NCBI GenBank assembly: GCA_028829895.1
Contig: CM054179.1
Location: 38,067,117-38,131,116 of the forward strand
Origin: Sinotaia quadrata
Taxonomy: Eukaryota; Mollusca; Gastropoda; Architaenioglossa; Viviparidae
Reading direction: 5' to 3'
DNA: 64,000 bases
The translations under genes and the position numbers were made by a program. The notes under the pieces are model-generated. The model worked only from the letters and a program-made list of their open reading frames with translations, was not told the origin of the DNA and searched no databases. This document shows positions 40,601 to 55,600 of the stretch, piece by piece; positions within the stretch are counted from its first letter, which is position 1; every line of letters begins with the position of its first letter.

Positions 40601-43600
40601 AATGCACCCACAAGCACACCATAGAGAATAATCATGAATTTTACATGTGCTGTCAAGCACATTAGGAGGAACATTTTTTTTTAGTTTCTGTGTACATTAT
40701 TCACACCTCAAGGAACATTCAAAATAATCTTCATGAATTCTCGAGATCAAACTCAAGCCATAGATTTCCATCTTATTGCTCTTGAACAGAATTCACCAGA
40801 ATCAACTTACAGCAACACATTTTTTAAAAGTTGAATATTTATATTATTATATTACTGGACCTAGAGGGGTAAAACAAGAAAAAGTTCAAAATTGAGAATA
40901 ATTTATAGTTTTTCAATATAACTTTTAAATAGGAGAGTAAGAGTTGGACCCCTGGAGCATCTCCTCTACTCAAATATATAACATGGACTAGTATTAATGA
41001 TTCACAAATGCAAGGGGAGAGCAAAACTGAAATTTTGTATAACTGCATGCCAGTAAACTATGAAATATGGCTGCAAAGAGAGCCCCCTTGTATTTGGAAA
41101 CCACTGATCACTAAAATGAGCGCTACTTGCATTTTAATTTTTATGTATTTTCTCATTTTCGTTTAGATGTAAATTACTTCTTAAATTCCTAGGAGTTATG
41201 TGATTTTATTTTCTAAAGAAACTACATTTATTACTCTTTAAACATAACTCTTTATTAATATAATTAAAAGATACAGTACAAAACAGAGTTAAAAGATTGT
41301 ATTGGCACACTGAGAAAACCATTCTCATAAATCATAAAATATACGAAGAAAATAAGATCAATTCTCACATATAACTACAAAATATAAACAATTCTTGCTC
41401 TAAATATATAACCATCTACTGCATTTAAAAAGTACATAAACCAACATACAGTGACAAAACTGACACAGCATTGTATAAGACTAAGAGCAGCACAAATTTA
41501 TAGTGCAGTTTGAACAAAGTAATCCAGCTATCTTTTATCCAATTTGCTAGTGCAATGGTACATGTGAAACAAGGGCACTGCGCTCAGACAGGCTGTAAAA
41601 CCACTACACAAAACTTAACTCGGCCTACTACTGTTCAACAGAACACACAGCTCAACATAATAATATATATAAAATATATATATATGATATTATTGTAGAA
41701 CTGTAACATAACTTGGTCTAGAAAATTATCTTGAATTTATGCCTCCGTGCACTTTATTTTTTTTCTATGGAAAATAAACTATTCCACAAGTCTTAATATA
41801 TATTATACATTTTTCACTTGACCCAAACCAGTTTAAAACATTGAAAAACATTGATTGTTACAAAACATGAGCAGTCTTGTCTTTACTTTTATAATGATCT
41901 GCATAATATTAATTAATATAAATTATATTATCATTTACATTTGAAATTTTATTATAAAATTATCATCTTTAATTGGCTTGAGAAGTGGTGGGATCTTTTC
42001 CATTGCAGACTTGGTGTAATGGCAATTTTTCATAGAACACATTAATTTTTGCACAGTTTATGTCAGTTTTAAAGTATCATTCATTGTTTTAAACCGAATG
42101 ATCATATTTATACCTGAAGCAAAAGCGGATAATTTCTTATGTTGAAAATATCTTCCCTTTTCATTTTTGATTAATTCCAATGCAAACTCTTATATAACAG
42201 TTAACATCTTCTATTTGAACAGCATTTTAAAAGTATTTTGACGTTTGGCTTGGTTTGCTTTTATAAAAACTAGTTTATTGCCTCTCAATTTTGCTATCAC
42301 TTCTGTCGGATTTCAAGATTGCTGACTACTTATTCTTCTATCAAGTTTTTTTAAACTTTGTTTTCAAGACTGCTGAATATTCATTCTTCTGTCAAGTTTT
42401 TTAAACTTTGTTTTCAAGACTGATTAATATTCATTTTACTATCAAGTTTTTTAAACTTTGTTTTCAAGACTGATTAATATTAATTTTTCTATCAAGTTTT
42501 TTAAACTTTGTTTTCAAGACTGCTGATTACTCATTCTTCTGTTCAGGACCTGCACCCTTTTTATGCTGACTTGCTGAATATCTTATATGACAAGGACCAT
42601 TATAAGTTGTCCCTTGGCCAGCTCAACACAGCCTGCCATCTGATTGATAAGTAAGTTTTTGCTTTTGTGTTCCTTAGTTCAGTTCAACATAGCCTGCCAC
42701 CTTATTGATAAGTAAGTATTACTTTTCTGTCCCTTAGTTAGCTCAGCACAGTCTGCCACCTTTTTGATAAGTGTTCATTTTTGTGTGAATTTCTGTGCCT
42801 TAGCCAGCTCAACACATCCAGCCACCTTATTAATAAGTAAGTGTTCACTTTTTTGTGTATTTCTATCACCACTAATATCTGTCTTCATTATTAGAAGAAA
42901 AGGAATAAATATAGGTGTCTTTTTTCTTCCACAGTCTTCACTATGTTACTCGATTGTTTTAGTTAAATTATTGCAGTGTCTGGTCTCCCAGTTACTTGCT
43001 TGTATTTTAGTATTATAATTTGTAAATAACAAGCATAATAATAATACTGTCAGTATTGTGAATATAATTTTGTGCAAGATGTGTAGCATTTGCTAAATTA
43101 CATCTTTATTCTAGCATTACAAAACATTTTGTGGGTTTACTGACTGTTAAAAAAATCATCTTTAATTTACATTTGATTTGTTAAATTATACATAAAATTT
43201 GGTTTTTCTCCCTTCATGTGGCTTGTTTAAATATTTGCAGTGTTGCGAAGGACTATGTGCGCCTCATGAAATATGGGGACTCTCTCTACAGGTGTAAACA
43301 ACTCAAGAAAGCAGCTCTTGGAAGGTAACTTAGCTTTTTCTTATAGTTCATTTCTGGTTATTAGAAAGCAACTCTAAAAATTATCTTAGGTTTATCTTAC
43401 TTTGTATTTTAGGTCATTAGCAAGCAGCTCTAAAAAATAACTTAGATTTATCTTACTTTGCATTTTAGGTCTTGAGCAAGCAGCTCTAAGAAGGCATTTT
43501 AGCTTTATCATTCTTTGCATGGTTGATCATTAAAAAGTTTTTTCTGCCTCGTAGGTCATTGTTTTTTTTCTCTACACTTTTTGTTTATTGGTTCCACTCA

Positions 43601-46600
43601 CTTTTGAATGTTTAGTATTAGGGTTGAAACTTTTTCTTTAATTAGTGCTTTGCTTCTTTTCTGTCTTTCATTATTTTATTAAAATAATTCCTGAGCAAAT
43701 GATAAATGAAGCAGTAATACAAGCAGTAATTTAAATTCTGTCTTTGTGTTCTTGCTTTATTGTGGCTGATTAAATTGTAGATTTTTTTCAAATTTAAATT
43801 TTGTTTTGGGACAAAACTTTTATCAAGATGTGTACAAAACTTTTATAGGATGTACACTATACTTTTAATTTACATTTAAATAATTGTATGTATTATAATT
43901 TTCATAGGGTGTGCACTATATTTTTAATTTACATTTAAATAATTGTATGTATTAAAATTTTCATAGAGTGTGTACTGTACGTTTACAGGATGTGTACCAT
44001 AATGAAGCGGCAGAAGCAAAACTTGGAGTATTTGGAGCAAGTGAGACAACATGTTTCCCGCCTGCCTTCAATCGACCCCAATACACGTACACTTCTCATC
44101 TGTGGTTTTCCTAATGTTGGCAAATCAAGTTTTATTAATAAGGTATACATCTTTACTTTTATAAACACATAATAAATAAATAAAAATATAAATTTTAGTT
44201 AACTTTTACTCATGTATAGCCTGCATCTTATTGCAAAATTATAAATCTTAACTAATTATTAAATATATTCTTGATAATTGCTAAGAGAAAAGAATATTTT
44301 TCAGTGAAATCAATTATTCTTGAATACTTTCCAGATGATATATATATATAATTATACCTGGTTCATATAAGCTTACTAAGATTAGGATTCACATAGATCC
44401 TTAGACCGTTAGCATGACATGATATATCACTCAGATTTGTCAGTCTCTTTTCCCTCAGTATTGTCTTTTCTATTATAAAGCTAGCTGTGCACTCTAGTTA
44501 GGAAATTGAAGAATGATCAATCGTGTCTTTGCTTTTGTACAACCTGCTGTGCACACTTGATAGGAAACACATAGCTGGTTCATAGTAGGATCCATCATTG
44601 CTTCAAGTATATCCTTAGAATGAAAGAACACATATCGCTATAATTTAAATAAAATGGAGATAGTAGAAATGTTTATAATTACGGGGTTATAATACAGTCA
44701 GGATTCCATGGATTAATAATTGTAGACTATGGAATATCATTGGAAAGATACTGAAATTCTGCAGAAAATGATATACCTTCCACAAATGTGTGATAAATCT
44801 TTACTATTTAAAAATGCATTGTGAATTTTTTACTTTATAAAATTATTTGATTATTTGACAGCATTCAATAGTAGATAAAATATTAATGAGTTATTTACCC
44901 TTTGTTTAATGAACCAATCAGATTTTAGGTTACAAACTTATGTAGGCCTGAGTTAGATGTTACAAAAAGGTACCAATAAATGTGAATTTTACTTCTTTTG
45001 CTCTTTAAAATTGACCCATTTTCGTTGCAACACTAAGGTACTTTTGTCAAAGTTTATGAATACTATAAAAAAATTATGAGAAACAACACAGTTTGAAAGA
45101 TGAAACAAGGATCTTTTTTTTTTAATACCAAAAATATGGACAAATATGGTATTAATTATTATTTATGATTGTTTCTAAGATATTAAAATTCTGAATGTGA
45201 TATATATATATATATATGAAAGATACATTTCAAAATGCATTTTTTTTTTGGGGGGGGGGGTCTATGTATTTTTGTTGATTAATACATTTCTAATATTATT
45301 TTACTCAATGAACTTGAAAACTCCCCTGTTTGTCACATTAAAAAAAAACCAGTCATAAACAATACTAAATAATATTTCAAAGAGTATTTATTATAATTTA
45401 TAGCTATTATCATAATTTTTTTGTTCACAATCTTATTTTATCACACACACACATAAACTGATAAAGAGAATAAAATAAGTGTACAATATTTGCTAGAAAA
45501 AATTGAGTGAAGCTGCTTTCATAGATATGCATGTTATTTTGGTAATAATAATGGTAAAAGTGTTTTTTCTTTCTTTTGGTCTTACATAGTGTACCTTAGT
45601 AAATAATTTGTTGAATCTGATAAAGAAATTGTCACTCAGTATATTTTTATCAAACACCTAAAGGCAAAATAAGTTCTTATTTTCATTTCAATTTATTTAG
45701 AAGATTTGCATTTTATATTCTTTCAGAATGAGTTCGTAGTTTTATAAATGCAGTTACATTAAAAGTGCTTGATTTGTTGATACAACAAACAAGATAATTG
45801 TGAGAAGTGAAAGTAAATATCTGTGTTGACAGATAAACATCATTAGTGTTTTAATGTTTAACTACACAATATCAATACTGAGAAATTGACATTGATATCT
45901 GAATTTATGGTTATATTTTATAGTCATTATTATTACAAGAATGTTTTATAATTTCCCCATCTTGTTAGAGTACTGAGTACTGTTGGCTTGTTTATGTTCA
46001 GTGATCAGTGTATGTACTTATCAGAGTTAAATTAATTTTACATATATAATACATTTCTTTTAAAAGATCACCAGAGCTGATGTTGAAGTGCAGCCTTACG
46101 CATTTACAACAAAGTCTCTCTATGTGGGTCACACAGACTTCAAATACCTCAGATGGCAGGTAAAATTAATTTGATTTTAATTTAACTTAGTTTAAATTGT
46201 CATCTATTGACATGTGTTCTGATTTTTTTCTTTTAATTTTATTACTTAATGTATTTATATTTACAAGAACTTATGTCTTGTCATTTTAATTAAATTAATT
46301 TTCATAAATTTGAATAGAGTACATATTGAAATTCTGAATGTCATTGAAAAATTTAAAAACTTCATTTCAGGGTCTTTAAATTATAAAGAGATAACTTTCA
46401 GGTAGTCATTTGAATAATGATTGAATTTTATATATTTTTTTTTTAATTTTAAAATATATTTTGATTTATTTATTTAAAACACAAACTTCTATTTTACTGA
46501 TTTATTTTGTGACTTTGGTTTATTTTCTTCTGCTGTTCTACTATTATAAAATAAATGCGAAGCAATACATTGGATAAAATTTAATCTGATCTCTTATGTA

Positions 46601-49600
46601 TAACTGCTAATGCTTGAACACATTTTATTGTATTTATGATGAAACAGACAGGTTTATAATATAATAAGATAATAGCAGACAGCTTTTTTGTATGATAGGA
46701 TAATATCAGACAGACTTTTTGTATGATAGGATAATATCAGACAGACTTTTTGTATAAGAAGAAAATAGATAAGATTCATATAGTTCTGAGACATTCTTAA
46801 ATCTATTGCAATTCTTAAAAAGTGTCCAGTAACAGCAGAACTTCTCTTCTAAGACATTAAGTATTGTTGATTTTTTTTTATTTTTGGGGGGCTTTATTAA
46901 AATAGTTTTGATTCTTCTCTATAATGAGTAAATATTATTGTCTATAAACTTTACCAGTTTGTGGTGATTTCAAACAACAACTAACTTTAACTGTCAAATA
47001 TTTTTTTTTATTTTATTTTATCAAAGAAAAAAAAATTGTAGACTTGATTATAATGATAATAAAACTATCAGCAAGATAAAGAAACTGCATCAGAAAGATA
47101 ATGAAAGAGGACAAATGCCACAGGGACATCAGTATATTTTGCCTTATCAGAATGGTGCCAGTATCTGGGAGAAATTTTTACTGATTTGAGTTTTAAAATT
47201 TGAAACAACTCATTTTATACCCTTCATCAAAAAATATACAGTGGAACCCCACGATAGCGCGAATTCGGATATAATGTGGTATGACATAGCTCCAAAAATA
47301 TGTATCTTAATAATTCATTCTATTGTAAAACCCCACATTAATGTGTCACTGCTATTAAAGTGATATGATTTTAGGGACCCTGATTATAATTATTGCATTA
47401 TAGTGAGGTTTCACTGTATAAATATTCGAAACTTTGTATTTCATCTTGCAAACACATTCATACTTTTTTGGTACACAGCTAGTAATGATTTTCAGATATA
47501 GAATTCCCTGTTTGCGTGTGATGTGGAAATCTGCTATGATTAGGTAGGACCTTTCCACCTACGGTAGAACAAAATGTTGCAGAATTCTGAATACATCAGA
47601 TCTCTTTGACATGGTTATATTTTGAAGTGATCGTAATATCTAGTTATTTCACTGTTGCTTATAGTGAATAAAGATCTTTTTTTTATTGCATGAATTTAAG
47701 CCATCATATTTAAAATACTTATTTCTTCATGCTAAGGTCTTGTGTACAATAACAAATTTAAATTGTTCTCCAAACAGTCTTAAATGTCTTATTCTTGGAG
47801 TTTCCTCTGGAGGTGTTTACTTTGTGTACAGTAACAAATTTAAATTGTTCTCCAAACAGGCATAAATATCTCATCCTTGGAGTTTCCTCCGGAGATGTTT
47901 ATTATGTATATTTTATGCAGAAGCTTTTACATTTTTTAACATTGTGCTATTTTTCGTAAACATATATAACTAGCCTGTGGCATACATTTTCACATAACAG
48001 GAACTCTGTATTCTCTATTTCCTGATTTGATTTTGAGTTTAAATTAGAAAATAATTAAGGTACTGTTTAAATGCTGATTTTTCATTTAGTATCAGTTAAT
48101 GCAATTTCAAAAATTGTTTTGGAAAACTGTTTCCCAAAACTGTCTTATATTTGTTTTATAATCAAAATAATACCAACAACCTTTGTTATTTATTTGTTTT
48201 AATAATTAGGTTATTATTTATTTAAGTGTTTGTTTAGATATGCTATTCTTTTGAAACTGATTGAACAAAATAGTTGTTTAAAAACTTTTTCTTGACTTTT
48301 AAAATAGTTTCATTCCAAAACATTTTTTAACAATTACATATATTTCATCCTTGCTCAAGTTTTGATTTTATATTTTTTAATAATAATAATAAATAATCCT
48401 TTTAATTTAAATAATACTTTTAGTTTATTTATTTTATGTTTGTTCAAGATGTTTCATCTTGTAGGTGACTGATAGTTATTAATAGCAGGTAGATAATAGG
48501 ATAAATTTGCATCATTTTGTTTTATTTTTAGGTAATTGATACACCTGGTATCCTTGATCATCCTTTAGAGGAACGTAATGCCATAGAAATGCAAGCCATT
48601 GCAGCATTGGCACATATTCGAGCAGCAGTCCTCTACATAATGGATATATCAGAACAGTGTGGCCACTCCCTGGCAGAACAGGTGAGTCAAACAATAATCT
48701 CTGAAGGTTTTTATTACACAAAGACAAATGGTTAGATTGTGACAGTTCTCTAATAAACAGTTGGTGCTGGTTTTTGCAAATTAGAATTCGTTTTGGGAAA
48801 GGGTACAGAAAAATTCATATAAATATCAGCTTTAAAGCTGTAACCTTTTAGCACTGTGACACAACACCACCCTAGCTATTGGTTATGATTATTATTATTA
48901 ATAATGATTCATAACTAATTACAAGTGATACAAATCTTAATTTATGTTATTAATAATCCTCCAGAAGACACCACTTGTCTCCCTCACATAGCAGTTATGC
49001 AGGTGCTATAAACGTTTTCTCTCTACCACAACATTAAAGACAAACATTTTCTGTCACACAGTATTTCCATAGGGGATAGCTTCTTACCAAAGGAGAAGAT
49101 AAATCCATCTTTAATCTATATTTAGAGAGCCCCTTCCACCCACTATCTCTCTAACATATAGTTACTAATATGTATAAGAAGGTCAATAATATGTGTAAGA
49201 AGGTCAATAAATTTATTAAATCAACAATCAAATAGCATTATATAACAAATACAATTTGACATCAATATTCCACAAAACTACAATTGTATAATTTCAATGT
49301 TTATTCAATCTTATATCTTAACATATATACAACAGTCAGTGTCAGTATATAAATCACAGGATCATTCTTATCATAGATGGAGTTATAGAGAGATAAATGA
49401 TAATAGTTTGTATATAACCTTGTCAATGACTATGATGCAATAGTCCTTCACACACTTTCATAACAATGTCACAAGTTTATTGTTCACAATAGAATTGTCA
49501 ACTCTTCATGTGCGCCTCTAAAACACACTGTAGAATGTACCACAAGCTGCTACTCTCTTGATACTAATCTGGGCACTCACTCACCATATTAGTACCCTAT

Positions 49601-52600
49601 AGCAGAACAGTGTAGCAATTTCCAGTTACTTCTTTATACCAGAAATTCCACGTTGTAGTCAAGCACGCTTGTTGACATACTTTAACAGGTGCAGTGTGTC
49701 CTTACATTTACACACTGGGGTAGAGACTTCTGAAATCTATCATGGTCATAACAGTTTATAAATCAATAAACTGGTATCAGGAAGAAAATCCTAAATTTTA
49801 GCAATCCCAGAAATTCTAGAAAGGCTGCTTTTTTCCTTGTAAAATATAATAAGAGAATTGCTAAATTTTCCAGCTTATCATCTCTAACTCCATTCTTTCT
49901 TACAGTCAAGTCTCAGTTTAGGTTTTCTGCAACAGTATTTATTAGCCTGATACCCTCATGCAGCATAATAAATACAACATAATTTATGAACATGTTCATT
50001 AGGAACCATGCCAAGTATTTAACATATTACATACAAGCATCATATTCACAATTGTAGAAATAATAGTCTACTCACATAATACATCTCTACATTAAAACGC
50101 ACATATAATATATCAGTAGCAAGATGCATAAAATATTCTCTTTCAATCAATCAATTAACTCACCATTAAGCTAATGGCTGCCTTTCATGACTTGACTTAA
50201 GCCACCAAATTAGTGATTAGAGAATAAAATTTCTGGCTGGTCTTGTTCCTTGTAAATCTTAACCATTGGATAATAAAAACTACTCACCCACCTAAGACTG
50301 GTTTAGATTATATCAAGTTCTAGCACATTCTCCACATGACTCTGGTACTTATACAAAAAAACAAAGTACCCAAACACAATTCGGTATGTGTGCAGTATTT
50401 TTGTGTCTCAAAAAAACTATATAGACTTATAGAATAATTTTCCTTTTTTCTGGTAACTTTTAAGGCTGCTATGTTATCGGAATCACCATAAACGTAATTT
50501 AAGAAAATTTAAGTTTAACCTTATTTCACTTTATCTTGAAATTCCCGAGCATTATTTAGTTAGTATGGTTAGTATGGAAATTAACCTTATTCTCTCCCCT
50601 ACATGAAAACATTTATTATTTTAAGATTACTGTACCGCATGCATACCCATGGACTGAGAAAGAGTGCATGTGTTAAGCATTACGCTGGACAAGTTGTGGC
50701 AGCTTGGTCAAAAAGTCGGTCGGTTGGTAACTTCCAAATAACTTCTTATTTCTTATTACTTTTTCACAATTATTTATTAAAAACAAAAACAAAAAGCACA
50801 GAAAGACAGAACAGAAAACAAACTTTTTGTTTCATGTGCTTTTATTTTACAAAGCTTCAATATATAAAGGGAACATGAGTGTTGAAAATATAGAAAAATT
50901 GACTAAACATTGTCACAATCAATCAGCGATGTTTGGAATACCTAATATATGTATATGAGATTTCACTTTAGTATGTGTTTGTACCATTGCTTATATGTGA
51001 ATGAGATTTCATTTTAGTATGTTTTTGTATCATTACATATATGTGAATGAGATTTCACTTTAGTATGTGTTTGTATCATTGCATATATGTGAATGAGATT
51101 TCACTTTAGTATGTGTTTGTATCATTTCATATATGTGAATGAGATTTCACTTTAGTATGTGTTTGTATCATTGCATATATGTGTATGAGATTTCAGTGTA
51201 ATATATTTGTCTTGATTCCAGGTCAGCCTGTTCGAAAACATCAGACCAATGTTTAGCAACAAGCCACTGATTGTTGTGTGTAACAAGATTGACATCATCA
51301 AGATTGATGATTTGCCTGAAGAAAATCAGGTAAGCATTAGTGATACATATGGTTAGATAAATACAGATGACTTTTTTCCAGTGATAAATAAGGTTAGTTT
51401 GATATAATAATAATAATAAATACAGGTAACAATGATTAATTGAAAATAATAGTAATAGCTACAACCAGGTGATTACAAATGCTAACTATGAATGGAATTG
51501 AGTGGTAAACCTGGTTAGTTGGAGATAGCATTAACCCTTTATTGGGCAGACGTTTTTCCTTTTTTCAGCTCTGTACAGGCAAGATTTTTCAGGATTTCAG
51601 TGAGATTTAGGGTTATGTTAGTAAAAACATCCTAGGTATTAGTGCATATATTTCAATAGATAGAGGTAACTACAAATGATAAATATGGTTAGATACCGGT
51701 GACTAAGTGATAAATATGATGAGAGAGTAACATAAATTCCTACGAGTATAAAATATGGTTAATATTACAGGTATGTAAGAGTGATAAATATGGTTAGATA
51801 CTGGTAATTATGAATAATAAATAATGGTTGAGATAATAGATATAAATAACTACAAGTGATAAATATGGTTAGGCAGATAAAGATAAATAAGAATGACTGA
51901 ATATGGTTAGTTAGAGATAATTGTAATGAATACAGGTAGCAACGGTAGTAATAGAGATTGGTAATCATGAATGATATGTATGGTTATTTAGAGATAATAG
52001 TGATAGATACAAATAACTACACTTAATAGATATAGTTATTTGGAGATAATAACAATAAATATGTGTGACTTTGAATGATAAATATAGTTAGTTACAGGTA
52101 ACTATGAGTGATAAGTTATAGATGCTGGTAGGATATAGAAAGAAATAGAAACAAGTAACTATGAGTGATAAATATGGTTAGATGGTAATAGATAGTGGTA
52201 GTTATAAGTGATGAAATGATTAGTTGCTGATATAATAATATATACAGGTAGATTCAAGTGATATAGTCTGTTGGAAATAATAGCATAGTTGAGTTACATC
52301 TTAAACACATTTAACTTGTGTTTTTGTGCTTAATCCAGAAATATGTGATTACAATTTCCCCACCACTATCTGTTCCAAAGTTGAAGGAAAAACTGCGTTG
52401 AACTTATTGAGAGACATTATGTCACATTGCTCATCATATGGGTGCCATACTTTTAAATCATCATTCTAATTTTGACTATATGTGATTTTCACCTTATTTA
52501 TTGATGTCAGAATGTAAATCCCTCATAAGATATGACTGCTGTAATAGATTCAGGTTATTTCAGACATAATAAAAAGGTGGACATTTAAGACATTTATCTT

Positions 52601-55600
52601 GCATTTGGTGTTTATATATTATGTTTTACTGGCCTATTTTTTCTTATCTAATTTGCATTTTCTTTTGCCAAACTACTCTCAACCTCATTTAGAATACAGT
52701 AGCATTGAGACAACTTCTTAACACAACAAAGTCAACTCAGCAGCCATGTAATTATAATGACATACCCTTGTGGCCTAGATCAGCAATCTAGACCACTTAA
52801 TGAACTAGCTAAACAAATCTACCACAAGACCTAGTTGAGCAAAATTTTTACCTTATGATCTAGTTGAACTAACTTTTATATACTAGCGGGTCTCGGATTA
52901 CAGAGTTCTGTTCTTAACCCTTTGAATCCTGTTTGTCTCTACATAAAAAGCGATAACCCTGGATCCCTGAGCAAAAAACCTAAATTTTACACGTAGGTCA
53001 TTGATCAGACGAAGTTTTGGCATCACTCACCGATTCATTAGCACTACTGCTAGAACTATCACTGTCAATTTCTACTAAATGAAGTTCTTCACTATCGCTA
53101 TCTATAATCATTGCAATGGGCTTCTGCTGCTATATAACAATCTTTTTTATGATAATACACCATCACCATATTTAGCCTTGTAAGCATATACTGCTGCTGT
53201 GGTATCTCGGGATATAAGTTTATAAGTAAATCCTGCTATTGCAGGAAAATGGTAATTACGATTTTCTGGTAATCCCACTATAGTGGTATCATGGGTTCAG
53301 AGGGTTAAAGATGTTTGTAACCCAGTTTGGTATGTAAGTCAGAAATTTTAAGTAAATGTTTTTATCCTTAACCAGCATAAATAATGCCTTATAATTTTCA
53401 TTTTGCCAAAACATCCTCAAGCTCATTAGTAATGATAGTGTAGTAAAATACAATACATTGCAAAACACAATTCAATCTGTCTAGGAATGAGATAATGACA
53501 CACTCCTACACCTTATTGTACAGCTAACTAGTTTACCTCATTTGTGAGCACTAATGAATTAAAGTTGATACAGTTACATGTACATGAAATTGAAAATTAA
53601 TGGGTTGTTGGAGCTAATTCTTATCGTCGGTTTTTCATGACTTGAGATCTGACTGTATCAGACTATGTAAACATGTTTTTATGGATTTACAAATAATAAA
53701 CTGTGTAAACATGTTTATGCAACTTTACAGATATTAGATTATATAAACGCATTAATGTGGCTTTACATATGTCAAGCTTGTGTATACATATTTTGTGCCT
53801 TTACAGATATGAGACTGGTTTTAATAATGTTTATATAGCTTTATAGATATTAAACTGATGTAATATGTTAATGTCAACCTACAGAAACTCTTGACGGATC
53901 TAGAAGATGGTGGGATTCCACTGTTGTCGATGAGCACTGTTTCAGAGGAAGGTGTTATGGATGTCAAGACAGAGGTAGGCAGTTATTTTTCCAAGCAAGG
54001 GTAATAAGTGTTTCTTTGTATAGGAATTTTTCTTTCTTACAACGAACATACACACTCTGGTAGTAGGTTAATTCACAGGACCTGGGTTCCATGTTGACTC
54101 TCTGAGCGAGATAAAAGATAGTGGTTGTTTACCCTTGTCTTGGAGTAATGACCTTTGGTACCTTCTCTTGCTTTGGTGCACCATTGGTCATGAATTCTTG
54201 CCTTGGACGTACAAATTAAGTATGGATGAAAAGAGTTTTATTGTCATTGAAAATGAACATCTAATTTAACATCTTATGAGTAAAGCAAAATGGTACTTCT
54301 TTCAGTATGTCATTGAAAAAAATGTTGGATTTTCTACTTTATGATTTATGTGACTTAAGAAAAACTTGTCTGAGTAAATTTTTTTCTTCATAGGATTGGA
54401 ACACTGTTGACATTTTTGTGTTCATATTCATTTGACATTACAATTTTAAACCCTAGAGAAGTAATTGGTCTGTTTAATGTGAATGTGTGTGTAAATGTAT
54501 CAGCACGTTTATCTCAGGATCATTTGTGTTGTAGATTACCTTTGTCTCTTTTTGTAATTGCCAATGCTTGCAGATATTAAACTTATAATTTAATATAACT
54601 GATTCAAAGACCCACTTAAAAAATCCTCATGCATTTTATTAAAAATTAGTGAGAAAACAGCACCTAAAACCTTGACAGTCCAAAGACGACTCAGTTTCCT
54701 GGTTCAATTAAGAGCGTAGGAATGAGCAAAGAAAGTTTTTATGCAAGTTTTTTCAAACTCCTCAAGATAATCTGATGAGATTGAAACAAATTAGACCTAA
54801 TGTCCATAACATTATTACACTAAAAAGGAGAGAATTATGGGGGGAAATTGTTTCTAGCTTAAATTCCAAAGCATTTATTTGTAAGCCTCCTTCTCCAAAA
54901 GTACTGTAACCCACTGATGAGGAAATTTGCCTCATACCTATTCAAGCTAGGAGATGAAATATATGTTTTTTTAAATAAAGAGATCTAATGAGAGGTGGAG
55001 GGTAATTTTTCACTCTCCTCCATTATATTACAGTATGTTTACATTTTGGAAATGCTTACCACTTCACTATTACATGGTTGCAAACAGTAAGCAGTTGGCT
55101 ATTTTTTTTATCTCACCCAGTATATCAAGCAACATTTACAAAAAATGTCATAAGAACAAACAGCTCATGAAAGTGGTGTGAGTGCCTTGATCTTCCTAAG
55201 TGCTTTGCAAAGAAACAGAGGTCATTAGCTACAGATAAGAAAAATAAACCGACACACCATAACAGTAATCATATTCAGAAAAATAGGGTATTCCTGGAAG
55301 AAAACAGAAGTTTTCAGAGAAAGAAGCCAAAGTATTGATTAAACTGTGGCAAGGGAAGCTTAATCTTTAGGAATTTCTTCACTTCTGTCATCTGCTTGGA
55401 GTAATCCAGGAGTCCTGTTTAGTAAGGGATGATAAGTTACATGGCTTGGAGTGATCTAGAAGTCATGATTAGTAGGGAATGATAAGTTATAAGGCTTGGC
55501 ACAATATGTTTACTATTCATTCCTACAGTCTGTTGTAAGACTGGGAGAAATGTTCTCAGAGAACTGTGGATTTGATGCTTTGCAATGAACTTCACAGCAA

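Noticed and set aside
54060..54220. tRNA-like box B word suggesting a SINE
   Set aside because: No matching box A, no poly(A) or simple tail and no target duplication could be identified.
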